Both the position numbers and the translations under genes were made by a program. The notes under the pieces are model-generated. The model ran no database searches and was not told the DNA's origin. It saw nothing but the letters and a program-made list of their open reading frames with translations. Positions 19,501 through 27,629 of a DNA stretch of 38,317 nt are shown piece after piece (within the stretch, counting starts at the first letter, position 1; each line of letters begins with the position of its first letter). The DNA is from CBDCLY01 sp965218715 (lineage in GTDB: Bacteria > Bacteroidota > Bacteroidia > Flavobacteriales_E > Vicingaceae). The stretch is from assembly GCA_965218715.1 (NCBI GenBank), contig CBDCLY010000024.1, positions 1 through 38,317 of the forward strand, read 5' to 3'.

Positions 19501-20087
19501 GAGGGAAAATTTCTTCTGGAAATAAAAATGTTTACCTAGGTCATGAAGCCGGTAATTATTCTGCCGGTTCCTATACACAAAGTGGAGCGGTAAAAATTGG
19601 CTACCAATCAGGAAGCTTAGATACAACAGATAATAAATTGTTCATCGACAATTCGAACACACAATCGCCTTTGATTTATGGAAACTTTGCAAGCGATAGT
19701 TTAATAATTAATGGAAGTTTAAGTATTGGTAGTGCATTTACTTTGCCAACTGCAGACGGAGGGGCAAATACAGTTTTAAGAACAGACGGTGCTGGTAACC
19801 TTTCTTGGGTTTCCATTGCAGCAGCTTCTTCTGTCTGGAACTTAAGTGGTTCTGATATTGACTATACTGCAGGAAATGTGGGTATAGGAGCGGCCTCACC
19901 TTCCTCTGCTTTGGATGTGACAGGAGATATTGAATTGGATGCAGGTGGTGCAGTTGGAGACGATGCAATTTATTTTGGTGACCCTAGCACCGATGGTTCT
20001 TGGAGAATAATACGGGACGGAACAGACCTCTCTATAGAACGAAGAGAGGTGGGTTCTTGGGTGTTTAAAGTGAAAATTAATCCCTAA
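16515..20087 (+). CDS. Secreted four-module beta-roll fibre protein, 1190 residues
   Basis: Signal peptide at about 1-24 (ending Glu-Ala-Gln). It is followed by the same 'DGSAPNGSAMLDVV..KGLLIPRM' module as the preceding protein, so the two are partial paralogues. The body consists of four blocks of short beta-roll repeats of the 'NT[AF][IL]G..A' type (trimeric autotransporter/tail-fibre-like). Each block closes with a conserved connector containing 'LFI[ED]NSN', 'PLI.G[DN]FA.DS' and 'ADGGAN', at about residues 289-354, 551-616, 799-862 and 1039-1099. A 'DTKIQVEEG' segment occurs near 115 and 624. No S74 or T9SS sorting domain is seen; the C-terminus ends with a short 'GNVGIGAASPS' unit and a beta-rich tail. 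It starts inside the previous gene (8-bp overlap), and its stop overlaps the next start by one base. It is probably a second shaft subunit of the same surface structure (inferred). Confidence 0.82.
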   Translation: MTKMVFKLLSIFLLIFAFGYNLEAQNVSINADGSAPNGSAMLDVVATDKGLLIPRMTEAQKNAIANPATSLIVFQSDGASPGFYFNAGTPGTPSWIRLTSTADASSPTQLADADSDTKIQVEEGADDDIIRFDQKGDEFFRMDSGRIEVINPNNSIAIGNGSGAELISNPSAVSNVVLGNSAMTGVIGRDNVAVGFQSLLNVNGTSARENTAIGMGSMQNLTTGYHNTALGRASLNSVTGGRENTAIGRGALSGNTGSINTALGNFAGFSSSGDLNVFLGNQAGSGYAGDNKLFIENSNSSSPLIYGDFANDSLKVFGTLSVGDEFTFPAADGGANQVLKTDGNGVVSWGNPEPDTMDIIQSSSNDYAKISASNLDISFGGTNQFTFGNTGKLDFANQHIYIGSDAGKMDNSTPHVYDSNVGIGFEALDLNSGSQNVAIGAVSLRFNTTGNSNTSIGNKTLFANSTGSNNTVVGQESMFHSTTGSNNSTLGRSALNNNKTGSSNVAIGNNTLSVDTSGSNNVAIGSNAGVANYGSSNVFVGSHSGGLQTNASNKLFIENSNSNTPLIYGDFANDSLKIYGTLSVGDEFSFPAADGGANQLLQTNGSGALSWVNPSSGDIIFDADNDTKIQVEEGTDEDIIRFDVGNSEVMRIHDNSRINITNGNQSVYIGSASGSSITFGLQNSFLGHEAGANNSSGGGNTFLGYRAGYVNATTSSNTFIGALSGDANNAGTQNTFLGMQSGSANSSGSHNTFLGKNAGRINSTGDNNTFIGNDAGNVINGDGNVFLGAYAGSSLGTGDNLLFIENTNSSNPLIWGDFANDSIKVFGNFSIGNEFSFPSTDGTANQFLQTDGDGNVTWQPAASELDPQVGLLTTNAVPRWDGDSLMDGLISDNGSNVTITNDAFINNLTVGRGGGNIASNVAIGQNALANGNASNKENTAIGSSALQLNTSGQRNNALGQNALGNNLTGNNNVGIGFWSMRELNGDDNIGIGFVAGGKISSGNKNVYLGHEAGNYSAGSYTQSGAVKIGYQSGSLDTTDNKLFIDNSNTQSPLIYGNFASDSLIINGSLSIGSAFTLPTADGGANTVLRTDGAGNLSWVSIAAASSVWNLSGSDIDYTAGNVGIGAASPSSALDVTGDIELDAGGAVGDDAIYFGDPSTDGSWRIIRDGTDLSIERREVGSWVFKVKINP

Positions 20088-20494
20088 TGAAAAGACTGAT
20101 TTGTAATATTATTGTTTCTACTCTGATTTGTTTGTCTGGAATTTTAACAGCACAAACTTCAACGAAGATTACTAATGGTCCTTGGGGTAACGGTACCAAT
20201 TGGACAAGTGGTGTTCCAACTTCTTCAACGAATGCGATTTTATCAACTTCCACAACTAATGTAAATTCGGATGGGGTTTGCAATAACCTAATAATTTTGA
20301 GCAATAGTAACTTAAACATAACAGGCGAAAGAGTCCTTGCAGTAAATGGCAACCTCGATTTTGGATTAGCTTCTAACCTGTCGTTTAGTGGTGGCAGTTT
20401 AATAGTAAACGGAAATGTTTTAATAAGTTCTCTTCAAAGATTAGAAGTATCCAGCTCCTTAACCTTTTACAGTAAGATAGATATTGGCCAATGA
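20087..20494 (+). CDS. Small secreted beta-rich protein, paralogue 1
   Basis: Encodes 135 residues with a signal peptide ending '..GILTAQ'. The mature part begins with the pattern 'GPWGNGTNWTSGVPT', then 'VNSDGVCNNLIIL', a layout seen at the start of right-handed beta-helix domains in large Bacteroidota surface proteins. The start overlaps the stop of the beta-roll gene by one base (TAATG), and its own stop overlaps the next gene by four bases (ATGA). The next gene is a paralogue with the same order of motifs. The protein is too short for a full beta-helix and has no sorting domain, so it may be a capping or adaptor piece of the fibre. The function is unknown. Confidence 0.7.
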   Translation: MKRLICNIIVSTLICLSGILTAQTSTKITNGPWGNGTNWTSGVPTSSTNAILSTSTTNVNSDGVCNNLIILSNSNLNITGERVLAVNGNLDFGLASNLSFSGGSLIVNGNVLISSLQRLEVSSSLTFYSKIDIGQ

Positions 20495-20898
20495 AAATAA
20501 TAAGCAACATATTTTTTGTCCTCGTGTTTAGTTTTCTTGCAAAACATTCAGTCGCTCAATCCAATTTTACCACTATTGGGAATTGGTCGGAGACTGGCAA
20601 ATGGTCGGCTGGGATACCTGATGGGAATGATGATGTAAACATCAATTTTGGGGTCACCTTAACAGCAGATATGGATGGTTCTTGTAATAATTTGTCGCAA
20701 TTGGCTAGTTCTTTAGTAGTTAATAATGGAGTGACCTTAAATATTAATGGTGTATTTACCGTGTCAACCATAGGCGCAACAACAAACAATGGCACAATGG
20801 TTCTTAATGGCAATATAAAGCCTGCTTTAGGCACAGCAGACCTAACCGTGGGGGGGAGGAATCACCTTAACTGGAGGATTAACTTTCCCAACAATTAG
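20491..20898 (+). CDS. Small secreted beta-rich protein, paralogue 2
   Basis: Also 135 residues, with a signal peptide ending 'HSVAQS'. It shares the pattern of its upstream neighbour: 'GNWSETGKWSAGIPDGNDDV' aligns with the Trp-Gly-x-Gly-x-x-Trp region, and 'DMDGSCNNLSQL' aligns with the single-cysteine segment. The start is nested in the previous stop (ATGA overlap), indicating translational coupling. It has no sorting domain. Identity between the two is modest, so the duplication looks old and both copies are kept. The function is unknown; a paired structural role in the operon's surface structure is a guess from context. Confidence 0.7.
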   Translation: MKIISNIFFVLVFSFLAKHSVAQSNFTTIGNWSETGKWSAGIPDGNDDVNINFGVTLTADMDGSCNNLSQLASSLVVNNGVTLNINGVFTVSTIGATTNNGTMVLNGNIKPALGTADLTVGGRNHLNWRINFPNN

Positions 20899-20907
20899 TA
20901 TTGATAA

Positions 20908-21648
20908 ATGAAAGTAGTAGCTTACATATCATTTTTCCTTATTGCTCTTTTTAGCGGCCAGCAATCAATTGCTCAAACTCAGATTGAACGTTCTGTTATT
21001 GGTGCAACCGGAAATGAAGGAAGCTTTTCTGGAATTAACATCAATTCAACTGTAGGAGAAATTGCCGTTCAATCCAATGCCACGTCTTCTAATATTTTCA
21101 CAGAAGGATTCCAACAACCCATCCGAATTATTGATGAAATCGTTTATGATTTTACTAAAGAAGATGCCTCTTGCCTAGGACAGTCCAATGGCTTCGCAAG
21201 AATAGACAATATCGAGGGTTGTGAAGGGCCATATACCGTTTTATGGAGCAATGGAAAGACCGGAAATTTAAACTTCAACCTCGCTCCAGGACAGTATTCG
21301 GTAATTATACAGTCCAACGATGGATGTGTTAGCAATCAGTTTAACTTTAGCATTGGTACAATTTCTAATGAACCTTGTATCTTAAAGTTTTATTCAGGAA
21401 TTACTCCTAACGCCGACGGGTTTAACGATGCTTGGATCATAGACAATATTGAAGCTGTTCCAAATAATAAGGTGAGCATCTTCAATAGAAATGGAAATTT
21501 AGTTTGGCAAGAAAACAATTACGACAACATCAATACCGTCTGGGCAGGTGAAAACTTGAGTGGGAATGAATCTCCTTCAGACACTTATTTCTTTGTCTTT
21601 GAATCCTCTGGATTTATTGAGAAAGGTTGGATAGAATTAACTAGATAA
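20908..21648 (+). CDS. SprB-repeat protein with type B (gliding-motility) C-terminal domain
   Basis: Encodes 246 residues. A signal peptide (about 1-23) leads into the 'VGEIAV...TEGFQQP' segment common in secreted Bacteroidota proteins. A single SprB-type repeat with two cysteine pairs follows (about 85-150, 'WSNGKTG..NLAPGQYSV'). The C-terminus is a CHU_C/gliding-motility-associated domain (about 155-246) with the hallmark 'GITPNADGFNDAW', 'VSIFNRNG' and 'YFFVFE' elements. Type B C-terminal domains send proteins through the T9SS and usually depend on a PorP/SprF-family partner, which is the next gene, two bases away. Known carriers such as SprB are huge; this one is very short, which suggests an anchor or adaptor for the fibre proteins upstream (inferred). 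Confidence 0.88.
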   Translation: MKVVAYISFFLIALFSGQQSIAQTQIERSVIGATGNEGSFSGININSTVGEIAVQSNATSSNIFTEGFQQPIRIIDEIVYDFTKEDASCLGQSNGFARIDNIEGCEGPYTVLWSNGKTGNLNFNLAPGQYSVIIQSNDGCVSNQFNFSIGTISNEPCILKFYSGITPNADGFNDAWIIDNIEAVPNNKVSIFNRNGNLVWQENNYDNINTVWAGENLSGNESPSDTYFFVFESSGFIEKGWIELTR

Positions 21649-21649
21649 G

Positions 21650-22573
21650 GTGAAAATAAAAATAAGCATCATATCATTATTGTTATTGAGTTCGCTTGCG
21701 GCTATGGCCCAACAAGACCCTCAATTTAATCAATACTTCTTTAACCCATTAGGCATTAACCCTGCTTATGCTGGTTCAAGAGGAATGTTAAGTGCTGTTG
21801 CTGTTCATAGAAGTCAATGGGTTGGTTTTGAAGGAGCCCCAACTACCCAGTCTTTTGCCGTGCATGCTCCAAGTAGAGACAAAAAGATGGGCTTTGGTTT
21901 CCAAGCAATAAATGATGCAATTGGACCAAAAAACACCGTAGCACTATCTGGAATTTATGCCTATAAAGTAAGACTGGCTCGTGGTCAATTGGGCTTTGGA
22001 TTAAGAGCAAGTCTTTACAACTATCAATTCAATTGGGATAAAATAGAATACCGAGAAACAGCAGGAATTGTAAATGCTGGAACAGAATCATACATCATTC
22101 CTTCTTTTGATTTTGGAATGTATTATCACGATAGACAAAACTATGTTGGTATAGAATTTACTCACATGAACCAAGGGAAATTGGGTGTTCAATCTGATAA
22201 CATCAATTTGCAAAACACTGTAAGACAAGAAGCACAAGCCATCATTACTGGTGGGAGAGCGTTTAAAATCAATAGCCTATTGGTATTTAAACCCTCAATA
22301 TTGATTAAGACCTCAAATAATCGACCTGCTTTTATCGACCTCAATGCTAGTGTATTAATTAAAGACAAACTCTGGCTTGGCCTTTCATACCGCAGAGGAT
22401 ATGGAGCTGTTGCCATCGTTGAATACAATGTTTCCAAATCCTTACGAATTGGCTATTCTTACGACCTTGCATTAACCACACTAAGTAGACAAAATGGAGG
22501 ATCTCATGAGATTTTCTTAGGCTATGATCTCAATATTTTTAAATCTAGATTGGTTTCACCTCGCTATTTCTAA
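21650..22573 (+). CDS. PorP/SprF family type IX secretion membrane protein
   Basis: Encodes 307 residues from a GTG start one base after the preceding stop. GTG is supported because it alone leaves a complete signal peptide (ending 'AAMAQ') before the family's typical 'QDPQFNQYFFNPLGINPAYAG' opening. The rest is beta-barrel-like with aromatic-rich strands, and the C-terminus is the usual 'LGYDL'-type ending. PorP/SprF proteins are outer-membrane partners for T9SS cargo carrying type B C-terminal domains and attach such cargo to the surface. The immediately upstream gene encodes such a cargo, so this is probably its dedicated partner. Confidence 0.93.
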   Translation: MKIKISIISLLLLSSLAAMAQQDPQFNQYFFNPLGINPAYAGSRGMLSAVAVHRSQWVGFEGAPTTQSFAVHAPSRDKKMGFGFQAINDAIGPKNTVALSGIYAYKVRLARGQLGFGLRASLYNYQFNWDKIEYRETAGIVNAGTESYIIPSFDFGMYYHDRQNYVGIEFTHMNQGKLGVQSDNINLQNTVRQEAQAIITGGRAFKINSLLVFKPSILIKTSNNRPAFIDLNASVLIKDKLWLGLSYRRGYGAVAIVEYNVSKSLRIGYSYDLALTTLSRQNGGSHEIFLGYDLNIFKSRLVSPRYF

Positions 22574-22576
22574 TTC

Positions 22577-25500
22577 ATGAACAATCAAGGTAAAAGCAGA
22601 AGTATAGGTTTTAAAGTGGCAAAAATGGTCTCATTTATTGTCTTGCTTTTTATTCTTGGCAACCTGAAAGGTCAAGACAAGAAATTGAAGAAGGCCATTG
22701 ATCTTTATAGCATTCAAAATTTTAATGATGCGATTCCCTTGCTCAAAAAAGTCATTACAGAGTCGCCAAAAGCGTATACTCCTGAAAAACTATTGGCCAA
22801 TGCTTACAGAAAAATAAAGGAATATGAGAAAGCAGAAGTACATTATGTTTTGACTGTAAATTCCGATTCTTCTCAGGCAGAAGACCATCTTTATTATGGA
22901 CAAGTGCTTAAAGCTAACGGTAAATTGGCTGCGGCAAAAGAGCAATTCATCAAGTTCTCAGAACTAAGCCAAAATGAATTCTTAGGAAACATCATGATTA
23001 ATTCTATTGATGAGATAAATGCTTGGAGCTTAGAACCAAAAGAGTTTAAGGTTGAGCCTGATAATAATATGAATACGCGATTGTCGGAATATGGATTTGT
23101 GAAATTCAAAGACCGGTTTTATTTTACGTCCAATAGAGAGAAAAATGAAAACTCGCCTGAAGCTTCTTTGTTCGATGGGAATCCTTATTATGGCATATAT
23201 GAATTTGATTCAGCTCTTTTGGCTAAAAGAGGTGGAGGAAAAATTCGCTTATCTAACGGCCTTATCAATAGTAACTATCATGACGGGCCTTTAAGCATTA
23301 ATGAACAGGAAGACTTTTTGGTGATTACTAGAATCGACAATCAAATGCGAGGTAAAGACTTTATTAATCGCATGAAATTGTACCAGGCCGAATACGTTAA
23401 AGGCAAATGGAGAAATTTTAAAGCACTGCCTTTTAATTCCGACGATTATTCCGTTTGTCATGCCCACTTAGCAGACAGTGGAAAAACATTGTACTTTGCT
23501 TCTGACATGCCAGATGGATTTGGCGGCTTCGACCTTTATGTTTCAAATCTAGAAGGTTCTGCATGGTCTAGTCCTAAAAATCTTGGTCCTGTTATCAATA
23601 CTAGTCAAAATGAGGTTTTTCCCTATGTTAAGGACGAGGTTTTGTATTACTCTTCTGATGGTTTAGCTGGATATGGCGGATTGGATATCTTTAAATCAGA
23701 ATTTGACAAAACCTGGCAAGCTCCCGAAAACATGAAGGGGCCAATCAATTCAACAAGAGATGATTTTAGCATTTATTTTGTCACCGATACCACTGGATTT
23801 TATGCATCAGACCGTGAGGGAGGAAAAGGAGAAGATGATTTATATGCATTCCAAACTCAAGATCCAAATACCCTTGTGAGAATGAATGGCCTCGTAGAAT
23901 ATGAGGGATTACCAGTGGTTGGAGCCAAAGTGTTGTTGATGGACCTAAAAGATTCTGTCTATGCAATTCATTACACAAGCAAGGATGGGAGATTTATTTT
24001 CAAAGACCTTCCCTACCAAGAGAATTTGTTCTTCAGAATAGAAACCGAAGATCCAGATATTATTGAAGGAGCAAGAGTGTTTTTAACTGATCCGTCTGGC
24101 AAAAAATTGCTAATTCTTAATCGTCTACTCAATGGGAATTTCACTTTTGAAGCCTTACCATATGAGGAATTGGAAGAATTAAATGCGGCTGAATTAGAGG
24201 CGAATGGCATGGTTCAAGAATTTAAATTTTTTGGAAAAATCTACAAAAAACTACCCGGTGATTTAGGCGAAAAAGTGAAGGTGTATATCTATACAGAAGA
24301 TGGAACTTTAATTGATTCAACCCTTACCGATGAGTTTGGAAACTTCTCTTTTGAAAGATTAGCTGGAGAAGACGATTACATCATGAAACTTGCAGAAGAG
24401 GATTCGAGCATTAACCTTGCCTTGTTAAATGAACTTGGAAGAATTTACGATGTAGTACAACCAAATTCTAAGGGAGGTTTTAAGGTGGCAAATACTTTTG
24501 ATGCCACAGTTAGACTTGGAGAAGCAAAAAACCATGGCTTTACATCTATGATTGCAAGGTTAGAGAACCAAGGACTTCCATTAAAATTCATAGAAGTAGA
24601 AATTTACAATGAAGAAAATGAATTGATTGGAACCGTTTTTACAAATGAAGAGGGGGAATTTCAATACAATAAATTGCAATTCGACAAGGTATATTACATC
24701 AAATTGCCCGAGCTCGAGGAAGAGATTCTCTTTTCTTCAACCTTATACCTCATTGGAAAAGAGGGAGAATCCCTTTATTTAATTAGGCAGCTTCTTGATG
24801 GCAGATACGAATTCTTCTCCCTCCCATATGATGAATATCACTATGTTCAACAACAAGAAGAAGCATATGTACCTCACTTAATAAAAATTGCGGGTCAAGT
24901 TTATAAGAAATTACCTGGTGATTATGAGGATGGGGTGCAAGTTTATGTTATTGATGAAAACGGGATTATCATTGATTCTGTAATGACCGACGGAAATGGA
25001 AAGTTCCGCTTTGAAAAACTAGCCTCAGACGGCAACTATAGCTTTCGTTTAAAGGATGGAAGTGATGCCAATATGGCTTTATTAGGAGAAAATGATGAGG
25101 TTCTTGAATTGGCTACTTTAAATGAAAATGGAAGTTTCACCTATAAGAAATTAACATACCAAATTGCCCAATTTGAGCCAATTGAACCGGTAGATGTGCA
25201 ATTGCTTGAGGATGAATTTACACATGAAGTCATGGGACAAGTTTATCAGAAGTTGCCTGGTGATTTTAGGGCAGGGATGAAAGTATTTATTTACGATGAA
25301 GATGGAAATTTATTGGGTGTTACTGAAACTGATGGAGAAGGTAAATTTCACTTTAAAAAACTTAAAAAGGACCAAGAGTACATTTTTAAAGTAGAAGATG
25401 AGGATGACCATTTTCAACTGGTTACTTTAGACCACAACGATAAAGTTTTGGATAGAACCATTACCAAAGACGGAAAAAGATTTAGGTATTCAAGATTGGC

Positions 25501-25936
25501 CTTAGATCATCACGAATTATTGCTCACAGAAGAGAGAGATCACCACATGATCAATCCAAAAGAAAAGAAAATTAGTGTAACCAAGTTTAAAATTTACTAC
25601 CGATTTGATCGATCAGACGTTCGACCTCAAGAACGTTTAAAATTAGATTCTCTAATTGAAGAGTATAAGTCAAGCCCTTTTGTTTTAGAGGTTCATTCCT
25701 ACACTGACAATAGAGGAAACCCAGAATACAACATCCAGTTGTCGGAAAAAAGAACCGCTGCAGTAATTGATTACCTTAAGCGTAATGGTTTTCCAAGGGA
25801 TAGAATATTAGGTAATTTCTCGGGAGAATTGAATCCTATTGTCGATTGTGATACTCAACCTTGCGATAATGATGATCATTATTTAAATCGAAGAACAGAA
25901 TTTAAACTGCTTAAAACTGTAAATTCGTTCAAGTAA
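22577..25936 (+). CDS. PorE-like OmpA-family protein (TPR, PD40 propeller, multiple CRDs)
   Basis: Encodes 1119 residues. After an N-terminal signal segment (about 1-33) come TPR-like helices (about 35-150), a PD40 beta-propeller (about 160-430, with 'LYFASDMPDGFGGFDLYVS' and 'YYSSDGLAGYGGLDIF' blades), and five carboxypeptidase-regulatory-like domains, three of which open with 'VY[KQ]KLPGD'-type motifs. The C-terminus is an OmpA peptidoglycan-binding domain (about 1000-1115, 'HSYTDNRGNPEYN' to 'NRRTEFKL'). PorE of Porphyromonas has the same order (TPR, PD40, CRD, OmpA) and ties T9SS parts to the cell wall. The extra CRDs and the position behind a PorP/SprF gene suggest a paralogue devoted to this operon rather than the core PorE. 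A core function cannot be excluded. Confidence 0.88.
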   Translation: MNNQGKSRSIGFKVAKMVSFIVLLFILGNLKGQDKKLKKAIDLYSIQNFNDAIPLLKKVITESPKAYTPEKLLANAYRKIKEYEKAEVHYVLTVNSDSSQAEDHLYYGQVLKANGKLAAAKEQFIKFSELSQNEFLGNIMINSIDEINAWSLEPKEFKVEPDNNMNTRLSEYGFVKFKDRFYFTSNREKNENSPEASLFDGNPYYGIYEFDSALLAKRGGGKIRLSNGLINSNYHDGPLSINEQEDFLVITRIDNQMRGKDFINRMKLYQAEYVKGKWRNFKALPFNSDDYSVCHAHLADSGKTLYFASDMPDGFGGFDLYVSNLEGSAWSSPKNLGPVINTSQNEVFPYVKDEVLYYSSDGLAGYGGLDIFKSEFDKTWQAPENMKGPINSTRDDFSIYFVTDTTGFYASDREGGKGEDDLYAFQTQDPNTLVRMNGLVEYEGLPVVGAKVLLMDLKDSVYAIHYTSKDGRFIFKDLPYQENLFFRIETEDPDIIEGARVFLTDPSGKKLLILNRLLNGNFTFEALPYEELEELNAAELEANGMVQEFKFFGKIYKKLPGDLGEKVKVYIYTEDGTLIDSTLTDEFGNFSFERLAGEDDYIMKLAEEDSSINLALLNELGRIYDVVQPNSKGGFKVANTFDATVRLGEAKNHGFTSMIARLENQGLPLKFIEVEIYNEENELIGTVFTNEEGEFQYNKLQFDKVYYIKLPELEEEILFSSTLYLIGKEGESLYLIRQLLDGRYEFFSLPYDEYHYVQQQEEAYVPHLIKIAGQVYKKLPGDYEDGVQVYVIDENGIIIDSVMTDGNGKFRFEKLASDGNYSFRLKDGSDANMALLGENDEVLELATLNENGSFTYKKLTYQIAQFEPIEPVDVQLLEDEFTHEVMGQVYQKLPGDFRAGMKVFIYDEDGNLLGVTETDGEGKFHFKKLKKDQEYIFKVEDEDDHFQLVTLDHNDKVLDRTITKDGKRFRYSRLALDHHELLLTEERDHHMINPKEKKISVTKFKIYYRFDRSDVRPQERLKLDSLIEEYKSSPFVLEVHSYTDNRGNPEYNIQLSEKRTAAVIDYLKRNGFPRDRILGNFSGELNPIVDCDTQPCDNDDHYLNRRTEFKLLKTVNSFK

Positions 25937-25937
25937 T

Positions 25938-27488
25938 ATGTTAGTAAAGTTGATTTTTCTGGCCATTATCTTAAACATTCCATTCAGCTGGTGGACTAGT
26001 TTAATCTTATTGGTCATCATCTTTGCTGGTTTGTATTGGTACTACCGCGACAGGATTCACCAGGTTAAACAACAAAAGGATTTATTAGAATCTCAGGTTA
26101 AGCAAAGAACGATTGAGATTATTAAGCAGAAAGAGCGGGTTGAGCGTCAAAAACGATTGCTTGAAGAGGAAAAAGAAAAAACAGAAAAACTGCTGTTAAA
26201 TATTCTTCCAAGAGAAATGGCCGATGAACTGAAAAATCAAGGAAAGGCCAAAGCAAGAAATTATCGCCAAGCTACTGTAATGTTTACCGATTTTAAGGGT
26301 TTTACAAGATTGGCTGAAAACTATTCACCTCAAGAATTGGTTGCAGAATTGGATAGCTACTTCATCAAATTTGATGAGATTGTGAATAAATACAATGTAG
26401 AAAAAATCAAGACAATAGGAGATGCATACATGTGTGCAGGAGGTGTTCCAATTCGTAATAAAAGTAATGCCATAGACACTACTCTTGCTGCGCTGGAAAT
26501 CCAGCGAGCAATGAAGGAATTGAAAGAGATAAAAGAAGAGAAAAACGAAGAAGCTTGGCAAATTAGAATTGGTTTGCATTCAGGTGATCTAATTGCTGGT
26601 GTTGTAGGGATTAAAAGATTTGCATACGACATATGGGGGGATACTGTAAACGTAGCAGCCCACATGGAGTCTGCAGGTGAAGTGGGAAAAGTGAATGTAT
26701 CTGAAACCACGTATGAAGCGATTGCCGAATTTTTTGAAACAGAATACCGTGGAAAGGTAAAAGCAAAGAACAAAGGGGAAATTGACATGTATTTTGTACA
26801 TGGAATAAAACCTGAATTGTCTGAGAATGAAGACGGAGTAACACCAAATGAAGCATTTTGGCACTATGTGAACTTGAAGCTTTATAGTAACATTAATTAC
26901 AGGCATGCTGAAAAGTACATTATTAAAAGATTAGCTGGTGACCTACCAGAAGGATTGCATTACCATGGCATACACCACACAAAAGATGTTTGCAAAGCAG
27001 TAGAGCGCCTAGCAATTTGGGAAGGAGTGAAGGGCGAGGAACTTTATTTACTAAAAACAGCAGCCCTCTATCATGATGCTGGGTTCATTGATTCCTATGA
27101 AAGTAATGAGCCAATTGGAGCAAGGTTGGCAAAAGAAATGCTACCCAATTTTGGTTACACAGAGCCTCAAATTGAGCAAGTGATTGAATTAATCGAAGCC
27201 ACCAAGATTCCTCAAAACCCTAAAAATCATTTGGAGCAAATCATGTGTGACTCTGACCTTGATTATTTGGGTCGGTCAGATTTCTATCCCATTGCAGAAA
27301 CCCTTAAACAAGAGTTGATGAAATTTGGAAAATTCAATGGTTCAGATCAAAAATGGATAGAAATGAACATTGGATTTTTATCTCAACACAAATACTTTAC
27401 TGAATCCTCTAAAAAGCGTCGTGGACCAGATAAAAGAAAACGTGTTGAGGAGCTCAAATTAAAGTTGGAAGAATTTGAAAATAGCTAA
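25938..27488 (+). CDS. Class III adenylate cyclase fused to an HD phosphohydrolase domain
   Basis: Encodes 516 residues: one or two N-terminal membrane segments (about 1-35), a coiled coil (about 38-85), a class III cyclase domain (about 105-290) and an HD domain (about 330-470). Metal-binding Asp118 ('FTDFKGF') and Asp162 ('IGDAYM') are present. Lys158 and Asp231 ('YDIWGD') are the ATP-selecting pair, so the likely product is cAMP. The Arg that stabilises the transition state, four residues after Asn238, is His242 here ('NVAAHMES'). The HD domain keeps its His (346/347), His379-Asp380 ('YHDAGF') and a distal Asp ('CDSDLDYLG'). The membrane/coiled-coil start resembles the end of a Y_Y_Y sensor protein, but no sensor domain is present. 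It begins one base after the PorE-like gene and closes the operon. Confidence 0.88.
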   Translation: MLVKLIFLAIILNIPFSWWTSLILLVIIFAGLYWYYRDRIHQVKQQKDLLESQVKQRTIEIIKQKERVERQKRLLEEEKEKTEKLLLNILPREMADELKNQGKAKARNYRQATVMFTDFKGFTRLAENYSPQELVAELDSYFIKFDEIVNKYNVEKIKTIGDAYMCAGGVPIRNKSNAIDTTLAALEIQRAMKELKEIKEEKNEEAWQIRIGLHSGDLIAGVVGIKRFAYDIWGDTVNVAAHMESAGEVGKVNVSETTYEAIAEFFETEYRGKVKAKNKGEIDMYFVHGIKPELSENEDGVTPNEAFWHYVNLKLYSNINYRHAEKYIIKRLAGDLPEGLHYHGIHHTKDVCKAVERLAIWEGVKGEELYLLKTAALYHDAGFIDSYESNEPIGARLAKEMLPNFGYTEPQIEQVIELIEATKIPQNPKNHLEQIMCDSDLDYLGRSDFYPIAETLKQELMKFGKFNGSDQKWIEMNIGFLSQHKYFTESSKKRRGPDKRKRVEELKLKLEEFENS

Positions 27489-27629
27489 TCAGGCACGATT
27501 TTTAATAGACTCCAAGAAAATAATTAATTTAGTATGTTGGATATAGAAAATATTTTTCGTCAGAACCTTAGAAAGGCTTTTCTTTGTAAGTCAACTGACC
27601 TAAATAAAATCAATAAAGTAACAGTAAAT

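Noticed and set aside
2238..20087. Prophage tail-fibre cluster
   Set aside because: S74 and fibre repeats recall phage, but no other phage genes are present, all three proteins have signal peptides, and the neighbours are T9SS parts.
27579..27586. TTTCTTTG as a -7 box before the secreted-protein gene
   Set aside because: It matches TAnnTTTG at all but one base, but no TTG lies at the proper distance upstream.
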